53,881 bases of DNA, from NCBI GenBank assembly GCA_031275995.1, contig JAISNY010000025.1, positions 1 through 53,881 on the forward strand, read 5' to 3'. The DNA comes from Oscillospiraceae bacterium (GTDB lineage Bacteria > Bacillota > Clostridia > Oscillospirales > Acutalibacteraceae). The translations under genes were made by a program, and so were the position numbers. The notes beneath the pieces were generated by a model that was given only the letters and a program-made list of their open reading frames with translations, searched no databases and was not told the DNA's origin. Below, in pieces: positions 9,470-19,650 of the stretch. The stretch's first letter is position 1, and every line of letters starts with the position of its first letter.

Positions 9470-11410
9470 TCAAATATCCAAATTGACAACATAGCGCGCA
9501 TTTTGCTCTATAAAATCACGTCTTGGCTCGACTTTTTCACCCATCAAAATTGTAAAAACCTCGTCCGCCAGCGTAGCATCCTCCAAAGAAACTTTAAGCA
9601 TAACACGCGTTTCCGGATTCATTGTGGTTTCCCAAAGCTGAATAGGATCCATTTCACCTAAGCCTTTATAACGCTGAATTTCAGCCTGACCACCGACCTC
9701 CGAAAGAATAGCATCACGCTCTTCATCAGTAAAGGCATAGCGATGCTTTTTAAATTTCGTAATTCGATAGAGTGGAGGTTTTGCAATGAAAATATGACCA
9801 TCTTCAATAACTTTGCGAAAGAATCTGAAAAAAAATGTTAATAAAAGAGTACGAATATGAGAGCCATCAACGTCTGCGTCGGCCATTATTATTATTTTAT
9901 TATATCTGAGTTTTGAAATATCTAAATCAGAGCCTATACCACACCCCAACGCAGTTACTACGGGCATAAGTTTTTCATTGCCGTAAACTTTATCAAGACG
10001 AGCTTTTTCCACGTTGAGCATTTTACCGCGGAGCGGCAAAATCGCCTGAAAATACCTATCTCGCCCGCCTCTAGCCGAACCTCCTGCAGACTCCCCTTCC
10101 ACTACATATATTTCTGTTTCTCTAGGATCCTTAGATTGACAATCAGAAAGAGCACCAGGCAGCGAGGCGGATTCCATCACTGTTTTGCGCCTAACTAGAT
10201 CCCGTGCTTTTTTAGCCGCCTCACGAGCCTTAGCAGAAGCTGAAGCCTTTTCTACTATGGACCTAGCCGACGCAGGATTCTCTTCCAAATAATCTTTTAA
10301 TTTTTCACTGACAGTTCTTTCAACCAGAACCTTGATTTCACTATTTCCGAGTCTTGCCTTAGTTTGGCCCTCAAATTGCGCTGAAACAAGCTTAACACTT
10401 ATGATTGCACATAAACCTTCGCGGACATCTTCACCCAAAAAATTTTTATCAGATTCCTTTAAAAAACCAAAACTGCGAGCATAAGAATTCATCACTTTTG
10501 TTAAAGAAACCTTAAAACCTTCTTCATGCGTACCGCCATCGTTTGTGTGAATGTTGTTAGCAAAAGATATCAAAAGTTCATTGTAACTAACATTATACTG
10601 CATAGCAATTTCGACCGAAGCAGACCCATCCTCAGATTCTGCTGAAAAATGTATAACATCTTCATGTATAACATCTAATGCTCGCTTTTTATGGATAAAC
10701 TCCACAAAACTAGAAATCCCGCCATCGTATTTAAAAGTTTCAGAAGAACAACCATCTCTTAAATCTTTGAAACATATCTCCAAACCAGCATTGAGAAATG
10801 CCTGCTCTCGTAAACGACTAGCCAAAATGCAAGAATCATAATCAGTAGTTTCTTTAAAAATTTCGCTATCCGCCTTAAATTCAACCAAAGTACCGCGATG
10901 CTCAGAACTCTGGGTTTTAATTAAATCAGAAACGGGATTTCCTCGCTCAAACCTCTGCTTATAAGAAAAACTGCCGTCAAAAACTTCGACTTCAAGCCAT
11001 TCCGAAAGAGCGTTAACAACCGAAGAACCAACGCCGTGGAGTCCGCCGGCAACTTTATAACCTTGACCACCAAATTTTCCACCTGCATGGAGAACCGTAA
11101 AAACAACAGTAACAGCGGGCACACCCATCTTAGGATGCACTCCAACGGGTATGCCTCTCCCATTGTCACGAACCCTAACCACGTTTCCGGGCAAAATTTC
11201 AACTATTATTCTGCTGCAAAATCCTGCAAGAGCCTCATCTACGGCGTTATCAACAATTTCATGCACCAAATGATGAAGTCCCTTAACACTGGTAGATCCT
11301 ATATACATACCCGGACGTTTACGAACCGCCTCAAGCCCCTCAAGCACTTGAATTTCTTGAGCTCCGTACCTAAATTCCTCTTTTTGATTCCTTTCTTCCA
11401 ATAAACTCAA
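9470..11410 (-). CDS. gyrB: DNA gyrase subunit B
   Basis: ATPase subunit of the type II topoisomerase that introduces negative supercoils. The 646-residue protein has the GHKL ATPase (VHEIVDNAVDEA at 49-60, DNGRGIPVGVH, GLHGVGSSVVNAL), the transducer domain, and the TOPRIM motifs EGESAGGSA and DADVDGSH. The C-terminus has QRYKGLGEM and NPETR. The length and single short TOPRIM insert match the Firmicutes GyrB form. ParE is the alternative, but the TOPRIM and tail sequence favour GyrB. The TTG at 11410 follows AAGG. gyrA is not in the window. Confidence 0.93.
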   Translation of the reverse strand: MSLLEERNQKEEFRYGAQEIQVLEGLEAVRKRPGMYIGSTSVKGLHHLVHEIVDNAVDEALAGFCSRIIVEILPGNVVRVRDNGRGIPVGVHPKMGVPAVTVVFTVLHAGGKFGGQGYKVAGGLHGVGSSVVNALSEWLEVEVFDGSFSYKQRFERGNPVSDLIKTQSSEHRGTLVEFKADSEIFKETTDYDSCILASRLREQAFLNAGLEICFKDLRDGCSSETFKYDGGISSFVEFIHKKRALDVIHEDVIHFSAESEDGSASVEIAMQYNVSYNELLISFANNIHTNDGGTHEEGFKVSLTKVMNSYARSFGFLKESDKNFLGEDVREGLCAIISVKLVSAQFEGQTKARLGNSEIKVLVERTVSEKLKDYLEENPASARSIVEKASASAKAREAAKKARDLVRRKTVMESASLPGALSDCQSKDPRETEIYVVEGESAGGSARGGRDRYFQAILPLRGKMLNVEKARLDKVYGNEKLMPVVTALGCGIGSDLDISKLRYNKIIIMADADVDGSHIRTLLLTFFFRFFRKVIEDGHIFIAKPPLYRITKFKKHRYAFTDEERDAILSEVGGQAEIQRYKGLGEMDPIQLWETTMNPETRVMLKVSLEDATLADEVFTILMGEKVEPRRDFIEQNARYVVNLDI

Positions 11411-11549
11411 ACCAACCTTATTAATTTAGTTAAATAACCAATAAATATCATTATTGAAATGCCAAAACCTATTTTCATACTCCAAAATTAAGTTCAACTT
11501 TCATTTTCAAATTTAACAATTTACAGCTTTAAAATTGTAAAAATAAACT

Positions 11550-11816
11550 CTATCTAACTCCAAATAAATGAAAATAAGTAACAACATTAATTAAAGCGGT
11601 TAAAATAAAAAGCACAATCGCAATGAATCTGGTCCACTTTGCCAGAAAAACATCAATCGACCTAGTTTTACCTTCACTTAAAAATGTTTTGCCGCCACTG
11701 CCGGTCATCACGTTTCCCAAACTCTTTTCTTTACCTTCCTGAAAAAGCACAACTAAAGTTATAATCACAGAAAAAAATATTAGAAGCACGCCGCATAAAA
11801 TTTCAAAAGTACTCAA
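11550..11816 (-). CDS. secG: Preprotein translocase subunit SecG
   Basis: Small accessory subunit of the SecYEG channel. The 88 residues form two membrane helices (FEILCGVLLIFFSVIITLVVL and a second near the C-terminus) around a Gly/Ser-rich loop with LFQEGKEKSLGNVMTGSGGKTF, the SecG signature. I chose the TTG at 11816 because AAGGAGGG lies 7 bases upstream; the longer frame from 11852 would overlap the gene before it and add a charged, unrelated N-terminus. It follows a small conserved gene after 22 bases. Confidence 0.9.
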   Translation of the reverse strand: MSTFEILCGVLLIFFSVIITLVVLFQEGKEKSLGNVMTGSGGKTFLSEGKTRSIDVFLAKWTRFIAIVLFILTALINVVTYFHLFGVR

Positions 11817-11838
11817 CAGACAGCCCTCCTTTTTTCCC

Positions 11839-12135
11839 CTACCTTGTTGCAAGTGCCCGCTCTAACCAAACACTGCCTACATCGATCGCTTCGTAAAAGC
11901 CATCCCTTTCACTAGATTTAACCGCCACACCGTTCTTCCTGTGTATCACAGAAGAACTCCTTAAAAGAGACACTTTAGCCTTTTTCGAAACCTTTATGCC
12001 GCCAGATTGACAAAAATCCGACAAATCAATTTCGATCACATAATCATCTTTAGCAATATCGCCCAAAAAAACCCTATCACCACTCCTTACCAAAGGCTTA
12101 CCTTTGTAAGAAAGAGCCGCTACCTCATTTAACAA
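11839..12135 (-). CDS. Small conserved protein upstream of secG, function unknown
   Basis: A 98-residue soluble protein with YKGKPLVRSGDRVFLGD near the N-terminus and GFYEAIDVGSVWLERAL at the C-terminus. From memory this pattern matches a small uncharacterised family of Clostridia, but I cannot check it here. No signal peptide, membrane helix or catalytic motif is seen. The TTG at 12135 has GGGGAGG 7 bases upstream. It ends 22 bases before secG and is probably in the same transcript. Confidence 0.65.
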   Translation of the reverse strand: MLNEVAALSYKGKPLVRSGDRVFLGDIAKDDYVIEIDLSDFCQSGGIKVSKKAKVSLLRSSSVIHRKNGVAVKSSERDGFYEAIDVGSVWLERALATR

Positions 12136-12183
12136 TTACATTCCTCCCCTTATTATGGATCATATCAAAATTAACATTGTATT

Positions 12184-13437
12184 TCAAGACTTCGAGAAAA
12201 ATTCGCTCTTATTTTTATAAAACAACTTATCAACTATAAGCGCGATGGCATTGTCTCCAGTAACGTTACATGCCGTTCCAAATCCGTCCTGGCAGACATG
12301 AAGTGCAATCATTAAAGCAATCATTTGAGGATTAAAACCAAGAAAAGACGAAAACAAACTCGATGCCGCCAAAATAGCGCCGCACGGAACTCCTGGGGCC
12401 GCTATCATCATTATTCCTAGCGACAATATAAAAGGAACCATAATTGAAAAATTCACAGGATATCCCGATATATTCATAACTGCAATCGAACAGGAAGTAA
12501 TGGAAATAATGCTACCGGTAAGGTGAATCGTAGAACAAAGCGGAATTACAAATCTACATACTCCCTCGGAAACTCCGTTTTTTCTTGCTGCTTCCAGTGC
12601 AACAGGAATCATCGCAACGGAAGATTGAGTAGCCAAGCACGTGAGATAGAGTTGAATAACATTTCGCAAAAGGATAAACGGATTACGTTTGGAAACAAGA
12701 CCTGCTAAAAGAAATTGCAGAAAAATAGAAAGCAGATGCAATACGATTATAATTAAAAATACCTTATAAAAAGTTTGGACTATAGTCATCATTTTACCGG
12801 AAGCGGCTAGCTTAACAAACGTACATAACACGTAAAAAGGCAAAATTGAAACTATTACCTTTCTAACAAAAATTTCAATTATTTTATAAAAATCGTTTAC
12901 AACCTTTTTAAGAGTCTCGCACCCTGCCAAATTAATTCCAAAACCCACAACGAAGGAAATGATAATAGCAGGAATCACTTCAACGATGGGTTTTACTTCA
13001 ATTTTAGGTAAATTGGAAAAAATATTAATTTGTGATTGAGAATTATTTAAAATGCCTAAAGATGAAATATTGCCGCCGCTAAAAAATTTGCCTAAAAAAT
13101 TTATACCTACGAAACATGCAGCAAAAGCCGATATGAACATGAATAAGTAAGAAATTACAACAGTAAAGCCTAAAATTTTACCAGAAGAACTTTCCATGGA
13201 AACGATTCCTTGAGTTACGAACGCAATAACAATCAAAGGTACGAAGAAAGAAATAAAAGTACTTAACATCGAACCTAAAGCCACAAACATATCTATTGCA
13301 ACGCCAGAAACATTTAAACCAATTAAAATACCGCTAAAAATCGCGACAAAAATAAAAATCAAAAGCTTAGATCTTTTTAGAGATTTAAACAAAATATCAA
13401 TCTCCTCAAGCAATTTTTTTCCAATATACAAGCTCAT
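12184..13437 (-). CDS. Dicarboxylate/amino acid:cation symporter (DAACS family)
   Basis: Sodium- or proton-coupled uptake carrier of the glutamate/dicarboxylate (SLC1-type) fold. The roughly 417-residue protein has many hydrophobic segments, a Ser-rich hairpin region (TCLATQSSVAMIPVALEA) and the substrate-site helix DGFGTACNVTGDNAIALIVD near the C-terminus. The second re-entrant loop is GVPCGAILAASSLFSSF. Substrate cannot be read from sequence. Start is uncertain: the ATG at 13437 follows GAGGG very closely, and a TTG at 13476 has no SD. It stands alone between secG and lon. Confidence 0.85.
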   Translation of the reverse strand: MSLYIGKKLLEEIDILFKSLKRSKLLIFIFVAIFSGILIGLNVSGVAIDMFVALGSMLSTFISFFVPLIVIAFVTQGIVSMESSSGKILGFTVVISYLFMFISAFAACFVGINFLGKFFSGGNISSLGILNNSQSQINIFSNLPKIEVKPIVEVIPAIIISFVVGFGINLAGCETLKKVVNDFYKIIEIFVRKVIVSILPFYVLCTFVKLAASGKMMTIVQTFYKVFLIIIVLHLLSIFLQFLLAGLVSKRNPFILLRNVIQLYLTCLATQSSVAMIPVALEAARKNGVSEGVCRFVIPLCSTIHLTGSIISITSCSIAVMNISGYPVNFSIMVPFILSLGIMMIAAPGVPCGAILAASSLFSSFLGFNPQMIALMIALHVCQDGFGTACNVTGDNAIALIVDKLFYKNKSEFFSKS

Positions 13438-13618
13438 ACCCTCGAAAATCTGAAACAACCAATGCGCAAAAACCAAAATTCAAAGCTTAAGTAAATTATT
13501 TTTTTCACAGCGAATGTTCCCGAAAATTCTAAAAATAGAATTAATAAACGCAAGAAGCTCAAAATTCAAAATCTAACGAAATAATTAAGTTTTTAAAAAT
13601 CGGAAACATCTAAAATAT

Positions 13619-15985
13619 TTAAGAAAAATTTGCAAAAGCAGCCTTGAATACCGCATCAAGATCTTCCGCAATCACAAAATTTACCTCTTTTTTAACGGCA
13701 ATATCGATGTTCACCAGATCATGTTCGTTCCCAGCAGGAATTATTACAGTCTTTACACCTGCGCGATAGGCTGCCATCGTTTTTTCTTTCAAGCCTCCAA
13801 TAGGTAAAACACGCCCCTTAAGAGTAATTTCACCAGTCATCGCAACGTCCTGACGAGCAGGCACGGAACTAAGCGCAGAAACGAGAGCAGTAGTCATGGT
13901 GACGCCCGCTGATGGACCATCCTTAGGTACAGCACCCTCCGGAGCATGAATATGAATGTCATAATGATTATAAAAATCGTCACTGATTCCTAATTTTTCA
14001 GAGTTACTTCTAATATAGCTCACGGCAAGTTTCGCAGATTCTTTCATTACATCACCCAAGGAACCTGTAACACAAAGCTTGCCTTTACCTTTCATCAGAG
14101 AAACTTCAATCGGCATTGTTTCACCGCCCACGGCGGTCCAAGCAAGGCCGCGCACAACACCAACTTCTGCTGAAAAATTATCGTCCTTTTTAAATTTATA
14201 AGGTCCAAGTGTATCTAAAATTTTCTTTTCATTAATTTTCACACTCTTTTCATTCCCGGAAACTATCACCTTAGCAGCTTTTCTCATTAACGAGGCAATT
14301 TTACGTTCAAGTTCCCGTACGCCAGCCTCACGAGTGTAATTGTCTATTATTACACGTAATGCAGCATCCTCCAAAGAAAAATTCCTCACTTTTAACCCAT
14401 TCTTTTTAAGCTGCTTAGGAATCAAATGCCGCTTGGCGATGCTAAATTTCTCTTCGTGAGTATAACTATAAAGGTTAATCACTTCTAATCTATCAAGCAG
14501 TGGCCTTGGGATTTCACTTCTGTCGTTAGCTGTCGCAATGAAAAAAACCTGACTCAGGTCAAAATCTAAATCTACATAATGGTCACAAAAAGCTTTATTT
14601 TGTTCAGGGTCAAGAGCTTCAAGCAAAGCGGCCGCCGGATCTCCACGATAAGTTCTCGTAATTTTATCAATTTCATCGAGCAAAATTAAAGGATTTCTCG
14701 TACCAACTTTTTTTATAGCAGACAAAATGCGTCCACACATGGCACCCACATAAGTTTTACGGTGCCCTCTGATCTCAGATTCATCGTTAATTCCACCGAG
14801 TGAAATTCTTGCATATTTTCTCCCCAAAGCTTTGGCCAAAGATTGAGCAATAGAAGTCTTTCCCACACCCGGCGGACCTACAAAACATAAAATCTGAGCT
14901 CCTATATTTTTGGAAAGCTGCCTGGAAGACAAAAATTCAAAAATTCTTTCCTTCACATCTTTTAATCCATAATGCTCTTTCTCAAGAATTTTTTCAGCTT
15001 TTTTAAGATCAAAATTTTCTTTGGAAAATTTATTCCAGGGCAACGATAGGCAAAAATCCAAATATGAACGTAAAACATTGGATTCAACAGCCATAGACGG
15101 CATTTTGGAATAACGCCTTACCTCATCGAGAAGTTTTTCTTCATTTGCTTTTAAAAGCTTGAGCGATTTGATCTTGTTTCTAAATTTAGTCGCTTCCAAC
15201 CTGGGGTCGTCCTCTTCACCCAATTCTTCGGAAATCACTTTCATTTGCTCACGCAAAAAATATTCTTTCTGATGGCGATCGACAGTATTTCGCAACTTGA
15301 TCGCCAAATCATTTTCAATCTTCATAACATCAAACTCACGAGCCAAACAAACAACAAAACGCTCAAGTCTGAAATCACCATTAAGCTCTTCTAAAATCTT
15401 TTGCTTATCTTCAGCTTCAAGCGGTATATTCGAAGCCATAAAATCAGCAAGCTGCCCTGAATCCCTAATTGCATGCACACCGACAGCCAGATTAGAAGGC
15501 AATTTGTTGGAAATACCTAAATATCCCATGAATATATCGCGCGCCCGACGAATCAAAGCCCTGCAGGCATTAGTATCTGCACCTTTAATTTCTTCGAGAG
15601 TACGAATTTTGACTTTTAAAAAAGGCCTAGTATGAACAAAATCCACAACCTCAGCACGACGAATTCCCTCTACGAGCGCCCTCGCCACACCGCTTGGTTG
15701 ATGAATTATTTGCTTAACTTTAGCCTGAATTCCCACTTTATATATTTCTTCTGAAGACGGATCGTTAACAGCAACATCAGTCTGAGCAGTCATAAACACC
15801 ATTTGACCGTTACACATCGCGTTTTCCAACGCTAATATCGATTTTCTTCTTCCGACATCAAAATGGAGTACCACATTCGGAAACATCACCATACCACGTA
15901 ACGGTACGACTGGAATAACATTTTCTTCTCCACTCACCGGCTCTTCATCCCTTAACAACATTAAATCTTGTTCTATTGTACTCAT
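13619..15985 (-). CDS. lon: ATP-dependent Lon protease
   Basis: Degrades misfolded and regulatory proteins in the cytosol. The 788-residue protein has the Lon substrate-binding domain (VIPVVPLRGMVMFPN), a coiled linker, an AAA+ module with Walker A GPPGVGKTS, Walker B ILLDEIDK and sensor ATAND, and a protease domain with the nucleophile Ser in PKDGPSAGVTM and the Lys in GGLKEKTMAA. The ATG at 15985 was chosen for AAGGAGGTGA upstream; an open frame to 16054 adds 23 residues that overlap the SD. It lies 88 bases after clpX in a tig-clpP-clpX-lon run. Confidence 0.96.
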   Translation of the reverse strand: MSTIEQDLMLLRDEEPVSGEENVIPVVPLRGMVMFPNVVLHFDVGRRKSILALENAMCNGQMVFMTAQTDVAVNDPSSEEIYKVGIQAKVKQIIHQPSGVARALVEGIRRAEVVDFVHTRPFLKVKIRTLEEIKGADTNACRALIRRARDIFMGYLGISNKLPSNLAVGVHAIRDSGQLADFMASNIPLEAEDKQKILEELNGDFRLERFVVCLAREFDVMKIENDLAIKLRNTVDRHQKEYFLREQMKVISEELGEEDDPRLEATKFRNKIKSLKLLKANEEKLLDEVRRYSKMPSMAVESNVLRSYLDFCLSLPWNKFSKENFDLKKAEKILEKEHYGLKDVKERIFEFLSSRQLSKNIGAQILCFVGPPGVGKTSIAQSLAKALGRKYARISLGGINDESEIRGHRKTYVGAMCGRILSAIKKVGTRNPLILLDEIDKITRTYRGDPAAALLEALDPEQNKAFCDHYVDLDFDLSQVFFIATANDRSEIPRPLLDRLEVINLYSYTHEEKFSIAKRHLIPKQLKKNGLKVRNFSLEDAALRVIIDNYTREAGVRELERKIASLMRKAAKVIVSGNEKSVKINEKKILDTLGPYKFKKDDNFSAEVGVVRGLAWTAVGGETMPIEVSLMKGKGKLCVTGSLGDVMKESAKLAVSYIRSNSEKLGISDDFYNHYDIHIHAPEGAVPKDGPSAGVTMTTALVSALSSVPARQDVAMTGEITLKGRVLPIGGLKEKTMAAYRAGVKTVIIPAGNEHDLVNIDIAVKKEVNFVIAEDLDAVFKAAFANFS

Positions 15986-16073
15986 CGCCTCACCTCCTTG
16001 CCAAAATAGCTCCTCAAATTGTATTACTTTTGGCAAAAAATGCAACTTAAACACGATTAAAATTAAAAAAGAA

Positions 16074-17372
16074 TTAAAGTAACCTACGTTTTGGCGGCTT
16101 CACTCCGGCAATTCCAAGAGAAATCGAAGCTGGTCGACGTTTTTCATTGATAGTTATCTCCGGCTCGCCAGTACCCTCAACCATATCCTTCCCTATTTTA
16201 ATTTTTTCTATGTTGTAGTTGGAGGGCACGTCAAACATCAATTTTTTCAAAACTTCCTCAAAAATGGACCTCAATCCGCGTGCACCACTGCGACGTTCAA
16301 TAGCTTTTTTTGCAACACATTTCAACGCTTCATCTTCGAATTCTAATGTAACATTATCTAAGTCAAAGATTTTTTTGTATTGTTTGACCAAAGCATTTTT
16401 AGGTTCTTTTAAAACCCTCAATAGCGCGGCTTCATCAAGACCTTTAAGCGCAGTCATAACAGGAAGCCTGCCGACAAGCTCTGGAATAAGACCATATTTG
16501 ACCAAATCTTGAGCTACTGCTTTTGACATCCAATCGGTAACTTCGATTTCCTTCCGGCTCATCACCTTCGCACCGAAACCTAATGATGAAGTGCCAACTC
16601 GTTTTTCTATAATTTTTTCAAGTCCATCAAAAGCACCTCCGCAAATAAAAAGGATATTCGAAGTGTCGATTTGAATAAAATCCTGCTGTGGATGCTTACG
16701 ACCACCCTTCGGCGGAACATTTGCAATAGTACCTTCTAAAATTTTCAAAAGCGCCTGTTGGACACCTTCTCCGCTTACATCGCGGGTAATCGAAACATTC
16801 TCAGATTTCCTAGCGATTTTATCTATTTCATCAACATAAATTATCCCGTGCTGTGCACGCTCTACGTCACAATCGGCTGCTTGAACAAGCCTAACCAAAA
16901 TGTTCTCAACGTCATCTCCAACATAACCCGCTTCAGTGAGGGTAGTCGCATCGGCAATAGCAAAGGGCACTTTGAGCATTCTCGCCAGCGTTTGAGCCAA
17001 AAGAGTCTTACCTACTCCCGTAGGGCCAAGAAGCAAAACATTGCTCTTCGCAAGTTCTACATCATCGTTTTTTTCAAAGTATATCCTTTTGTAATGATTA
17101 TAAACCGCGACAGAAAGCGTGATTTTTGCATCTTCTTGACCTATAACATATTCATCCAGACATCTTTTTATTTCATGCGGTTTAGGTAAAACTTGATCAT
17201 CTTGAGAAAAACCCGACTTATGACCGCCATTTTTGATAAACGATCTACTTTCTTTCAAAACTGAGTTACATAAATCTATACATTCATTACATATGCATAC
17301 GCCAGGGCCCGCAATAAGCCTCGCGACTTCATTTTGAAATTTTCCACAAAAAGAACAAACATGATCTTCCAT
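16074..17372 (-). CDS. clpX: ATP-dependent Clp protease ATP-binding subunit ClpX
   Basis: AAA+ unfoldase that feeds substrates to ClpP. The 432 residues begin with the ClpX zinc finger (Cys6, Cys9, Cys28, Cys31), then Walker [23 protein letters not shown], Walker [12 protein letters not shown] and the [11 protein letters not shown] sensor 2 region. The ATG at 17372 follows GAGGTGG. It lies 38 bases after clpP on the same strand and forms the ClpXP machine with it. Confidence 0.97.
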   Translation of the reverse strand: MEDHVCSFCGKFQNEVARLIAGPGVCICNECIDLCNSVLKESRSFIKNGGHKSGFSQDDQVLPKPHEIKRCLDEYVIGQEDAKITLSVAVYNHYKRIYFEKNDDVELAKSNVLLLGPTGVGKTLLAQTLARMLKVPFAIADATTLTEAGYVGDDVENILVRLVQAADCDVERAQHGIIYVDEIDKIARKSENVSITRDVSGEGVQQALLKILEGTIANVPPKGGRKHPQQDFIQIDTSNILFICGGAFDGLEKIIEKRVGTSSLGFGAKVMSRKEIEVTDWMSKAVAQDLVKYGLIPELVGRLPVMTALKGLDEAALLRVLKEPKNALVKQYKKIFDLDNVTLEFEDEALKCVAKKAIERRSGARGLRSIFEEVLKKLMFDVPSNYNIEKIKIGKDMVEGTGEPEITINEKRRPASISLGIAGVKPPKRRLL

Positions 17373-17410
17373 CGAGCCACCTCAGCGCGAAAAATCGCAG
17401 AAACATCAAA

Positions 17411-18022
17411 TCAACTTTCACTCTCATTGCTTTCAAAACTACGCTTTTCAATTATTTCATCGATAAGACCGTATTCAAGCGCTTTTTCCGGACCCATAAT
17501 GTTGTCACGTTCAGTATCTTGTTCAACTTTTTCATAAGGTTGGCCGGTGTTTTTCGCTAAAATACGGTTAAGCTTTTCTTTAGTTCGAATCATCCAATCT
17601 GAATGAATCTTTATATCCGTAGCCTGGCCACTTATTCCACCGCCATGAGGCTGATGGATGAGAATTTCACTATTCGGGAGCGCAGTACGCTTGCCTTTGG
17701 CTCCGGCAGCAAGTAAAAACGCGCCCATGCTCGCTGCAAGGCCCATACATATAGTACGGACATCACACTTTATATACTGCATTGTGTCATAGATAGCCAA
17801 GCCATCTGTGACTGAGCCGCCAGGACTGTTGATATAAAGACTGATATCCTTTGACGAATCCTGCCCTTCGAGGTAAAGCAGCTGAGCAACAACAAGGCTT
17901 GCAGTGACTTTATTGACTTCTTCATGAAGCATAATTATACGATCATTAAGCAGCCTTGAATAAATATCATAAGAACGCTCGCCACGCCCTGTTTGTTCAA
18001 TAACGTAAGGGACTAAACTCAA
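17411..18022 (-). CDS. clpP: ATP-dependent Clp protease proteolytic subunit ClpP
   Basis: Serine peptidase that forms the 14-subunit chamber. In 203 residues the catalytic triad is Ser98 ([11 protein letters not shown]), His123 (IHQPHGG) and Asp173 ([10 protein letters not shown]). The N-terminal axial loop segment [19 protein letters not shown] is standard. The TTG at 18022 has AAGGAGGA 6 bases upstream. No CtsR or CIRCE operator was recognised in front of it. Confidence 0.97.
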   Translation of the reverse strand: MSLVPYVIEQTGRGERSYDIYSRLLNDRIIMLHEEVNKVTASLVVAQLLYLEGQDSSKDISLYINSPGGSVTDGLAIYDTMQYIKCDVRTICMGLAASMGAFLLAAGAKGKRTALPNSEILIHQPHGGGISGQATDIKIHSDWMIRTKEKLNRILAKNTGQPYEKVEQDTERDNIMGPEKALEYGLIDEIIEKRSFESNESES

Positions 18023-18156
18023 GCTGATTCCTCCTTAAAATACCGAAAAATTCACCTTATATTAGGCATCAAACTTTGTCTCAGCTTTTCTGAGTGTGAA
18101 AAACATTTCAAACTTATCCCAATAAAATAACAAAAGACCCTTGTTTAAGATTAATC

Positions 18157-19488
18157 TCAGTTTTCAGCATCGATTTGAATTTCTTCGACCGGCACATCGT
18201 ATTTTGCTGCATCAAAAACAACCTTAAATGCCTTTTCAAACTTTATGTCGTCATACAACTGCTTACTTGTAATGACAGATTTAACTTCGTCAATCGGAAT
18301 GTCGTATCCTTCCGAAATTTCTTTATATTTGTTTTTCACTTCTTCGTCAGAAACTGATATATTTTCTTCTGAAGCAACAGAGTTAAGAGCGATAGAAGCC
18401 TTAACCTCGTTGGACGCGTCCTTGTAGATAGATTTTTTAAAATCTTCTTTAGTTTGACCAGAAAGTTCAAGATATTCTTCCATCTCAAAACCAAAACGCT
18501 TAATCTGAGCTATAGCATCGGCGGTCAACTGCTCGCCGCGCTCATCAACTAAGGGTCTTGACTGAGAAATAACATCATCGGGAACTAAATCCACAAGACG
18601 GCTCATTACCTGTCTGTTTTTCTCGTTGGCGAATTCCCTGTCATTTCTTTTTTCCAACGCCTCCCTTAAAGCTTGCTGAAGCTCTCCAACGTTTTCTTTG
18701 CCAAGAAGCTTCGCAAAATCATCATCAAGCTCCCGTGCTAATTTTTCTTCTACCTGAATACATCTACCTTTAAAAATTACCGACTTTCCGGCAAGACGAT
18801 TATCGCGGAAACTCTCTGGGAACGTCACGGGAACCTCCGCCGTTTCGCCTGCAGATAAGCCTAATATAGCCGCCTCAAGCTCCGGGAAAAGACGTCCGGT
18901 ACCTAACTCCACCGAGCGATTCTCAGCCTTAACATCTTCGATTTCCTCACCGTCAGAAAAAACGCTGTAACTTACCTTGACCCTATCACCCTCTTTCGCG
19001 GGTCTTTCAACAACTTCGTATCGGGGATACCTTTGAAGGAGTTTAACAATTTCTTCACCAATTTCTTCATCGGTAACCTCTTTCTTGGCAACGTTAAACT
19101 TTATCCCCTTGTGTCTCCCGTTAAGTTCAATTACGGGAAGCACATTGCTCTCCACCTTTAACTCTGCACCATCTTGTTCGTTTGCACTAACAGCTTGAAC
19201 TTCCATAGTTCTATCACTCCTTAAAATATTTTTTCCAGATTTTTTCTCTAAAAATTCAAAAACATCAGGCAATATGGCATTCATCGCATCGTTGAAAAAT
19301 ACCTCGGTTCCATAATGCTTCTCAACAAATTTACGGGGAGCCTTACCCTTTCGAAAGCCAGGTACCGAAAAATTTCTTAAGCTTTTTTGTATAACTTTAC
19401 ATATTTCCAAACGAAATTCCTCTGGCTCTACCAGAACAACGAATTCACAACGGCTCACTCCCTTTTCTTTCAAAGACAATAATTTCAT
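18157..19488 (-). CDS. tig: Trigger factor
   Basis: Ribosome-bound chaperone and prolyl isomerase. The 443 residues have the ribosome-docking loop GFRKGKAP at 44-51, an FKBP-like domain in the middle (EGDRVKVSYSVFSDGEEIE) and a long helical C-terminal domain. Length is normal. The ATG at 19488 lies 13 bases after GTGAGGGT, slightly long spacing. It is the first gene of tig-clpP-clpX-lon, the usual Firmicutes order, and has a clear promoter. Confidence 0.95.
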   Translation of the reverse strand: MKLLSLKEKGVSRCEFVVLVEPEEFRLEICKVIQKSLRNFSVPGFRKGKAPRKFVEKHYGTEVFFNDAMNAILPDVFEFLEKKSGKNILRSDRTMEVQAVSANEQDGAELKVESNVLPVIELNGRHKGIKFNVAKKEVTDEEIGEEIVKLLQRYPRYEVVERPAKEGDRVKVSYSVFSDGEEIEDVKAENRSVELGTGRLFPELEAAILGLSAGETAEVPVTFPESFRDNRLAGKSVIFKGRCIQVEEKLARELDDDFAKLLGKENVGELQQALREALEKRNDREFANEKNRQVMSRLVDLVPDDVISQSRPLVDERGEQLTADAIAQIKRFGFEMEEYLELSGQTKEDFKKSIYKDASNEVKASIALNSVASEENISVSDEEVKNKYKEISEGYDIPIDEVKSVITSKQLYDDIKFEKAFKVVFDAAKYDVPVEEIQIDAEN

Positions 19489-19526
19489 CAGTTTTCATTA
19501 CCCTCACTTTTTAAGAACCTGCTCTA

Positions 19527-19555
19527 ATTGTAAATAAAAACTCAAAATAAGGCAA
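19527..19555 (-). promoter_or_regulatory. Putative promoter for tig-clpP-clpX-lon
   Basis: On the minus strand TTGCCT (19550-19555) and TACAAT (19527-19532) are 17 bases apart, about 39 bases before the tig ATG. Confidence 0.55.
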
Positions 19556-19588
19556 GACTTATTACCATTTTTCAAAGTGAAGAAAAAA

Positions 19589-19618
19589 TTCGCAAAAAAT
19601 TATTTTCCCTAATATAAT
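19589..19618 (+). promoter_or_regulatory. Putative promoter for ackA
   Basis: TTCGCA (19589-19594), an 18-base spacer and a consensus TATAAT (19613-19618). The predicted start near 19625 excludes translation from the TTG at 19621 and supports the TTG at 19651. Confidence 0.5.
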
Positions 19619-19650
19619 GTTTGAAAAATTTCTATTCGGAGTCTTTATTT

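Noticed and set aside
17970..18110. CtsR or CIRCE heat-shock operator before clpP
   Set aside because: Only a short ctcag/ctgag hairpin lies there; neither operator consensus is present.
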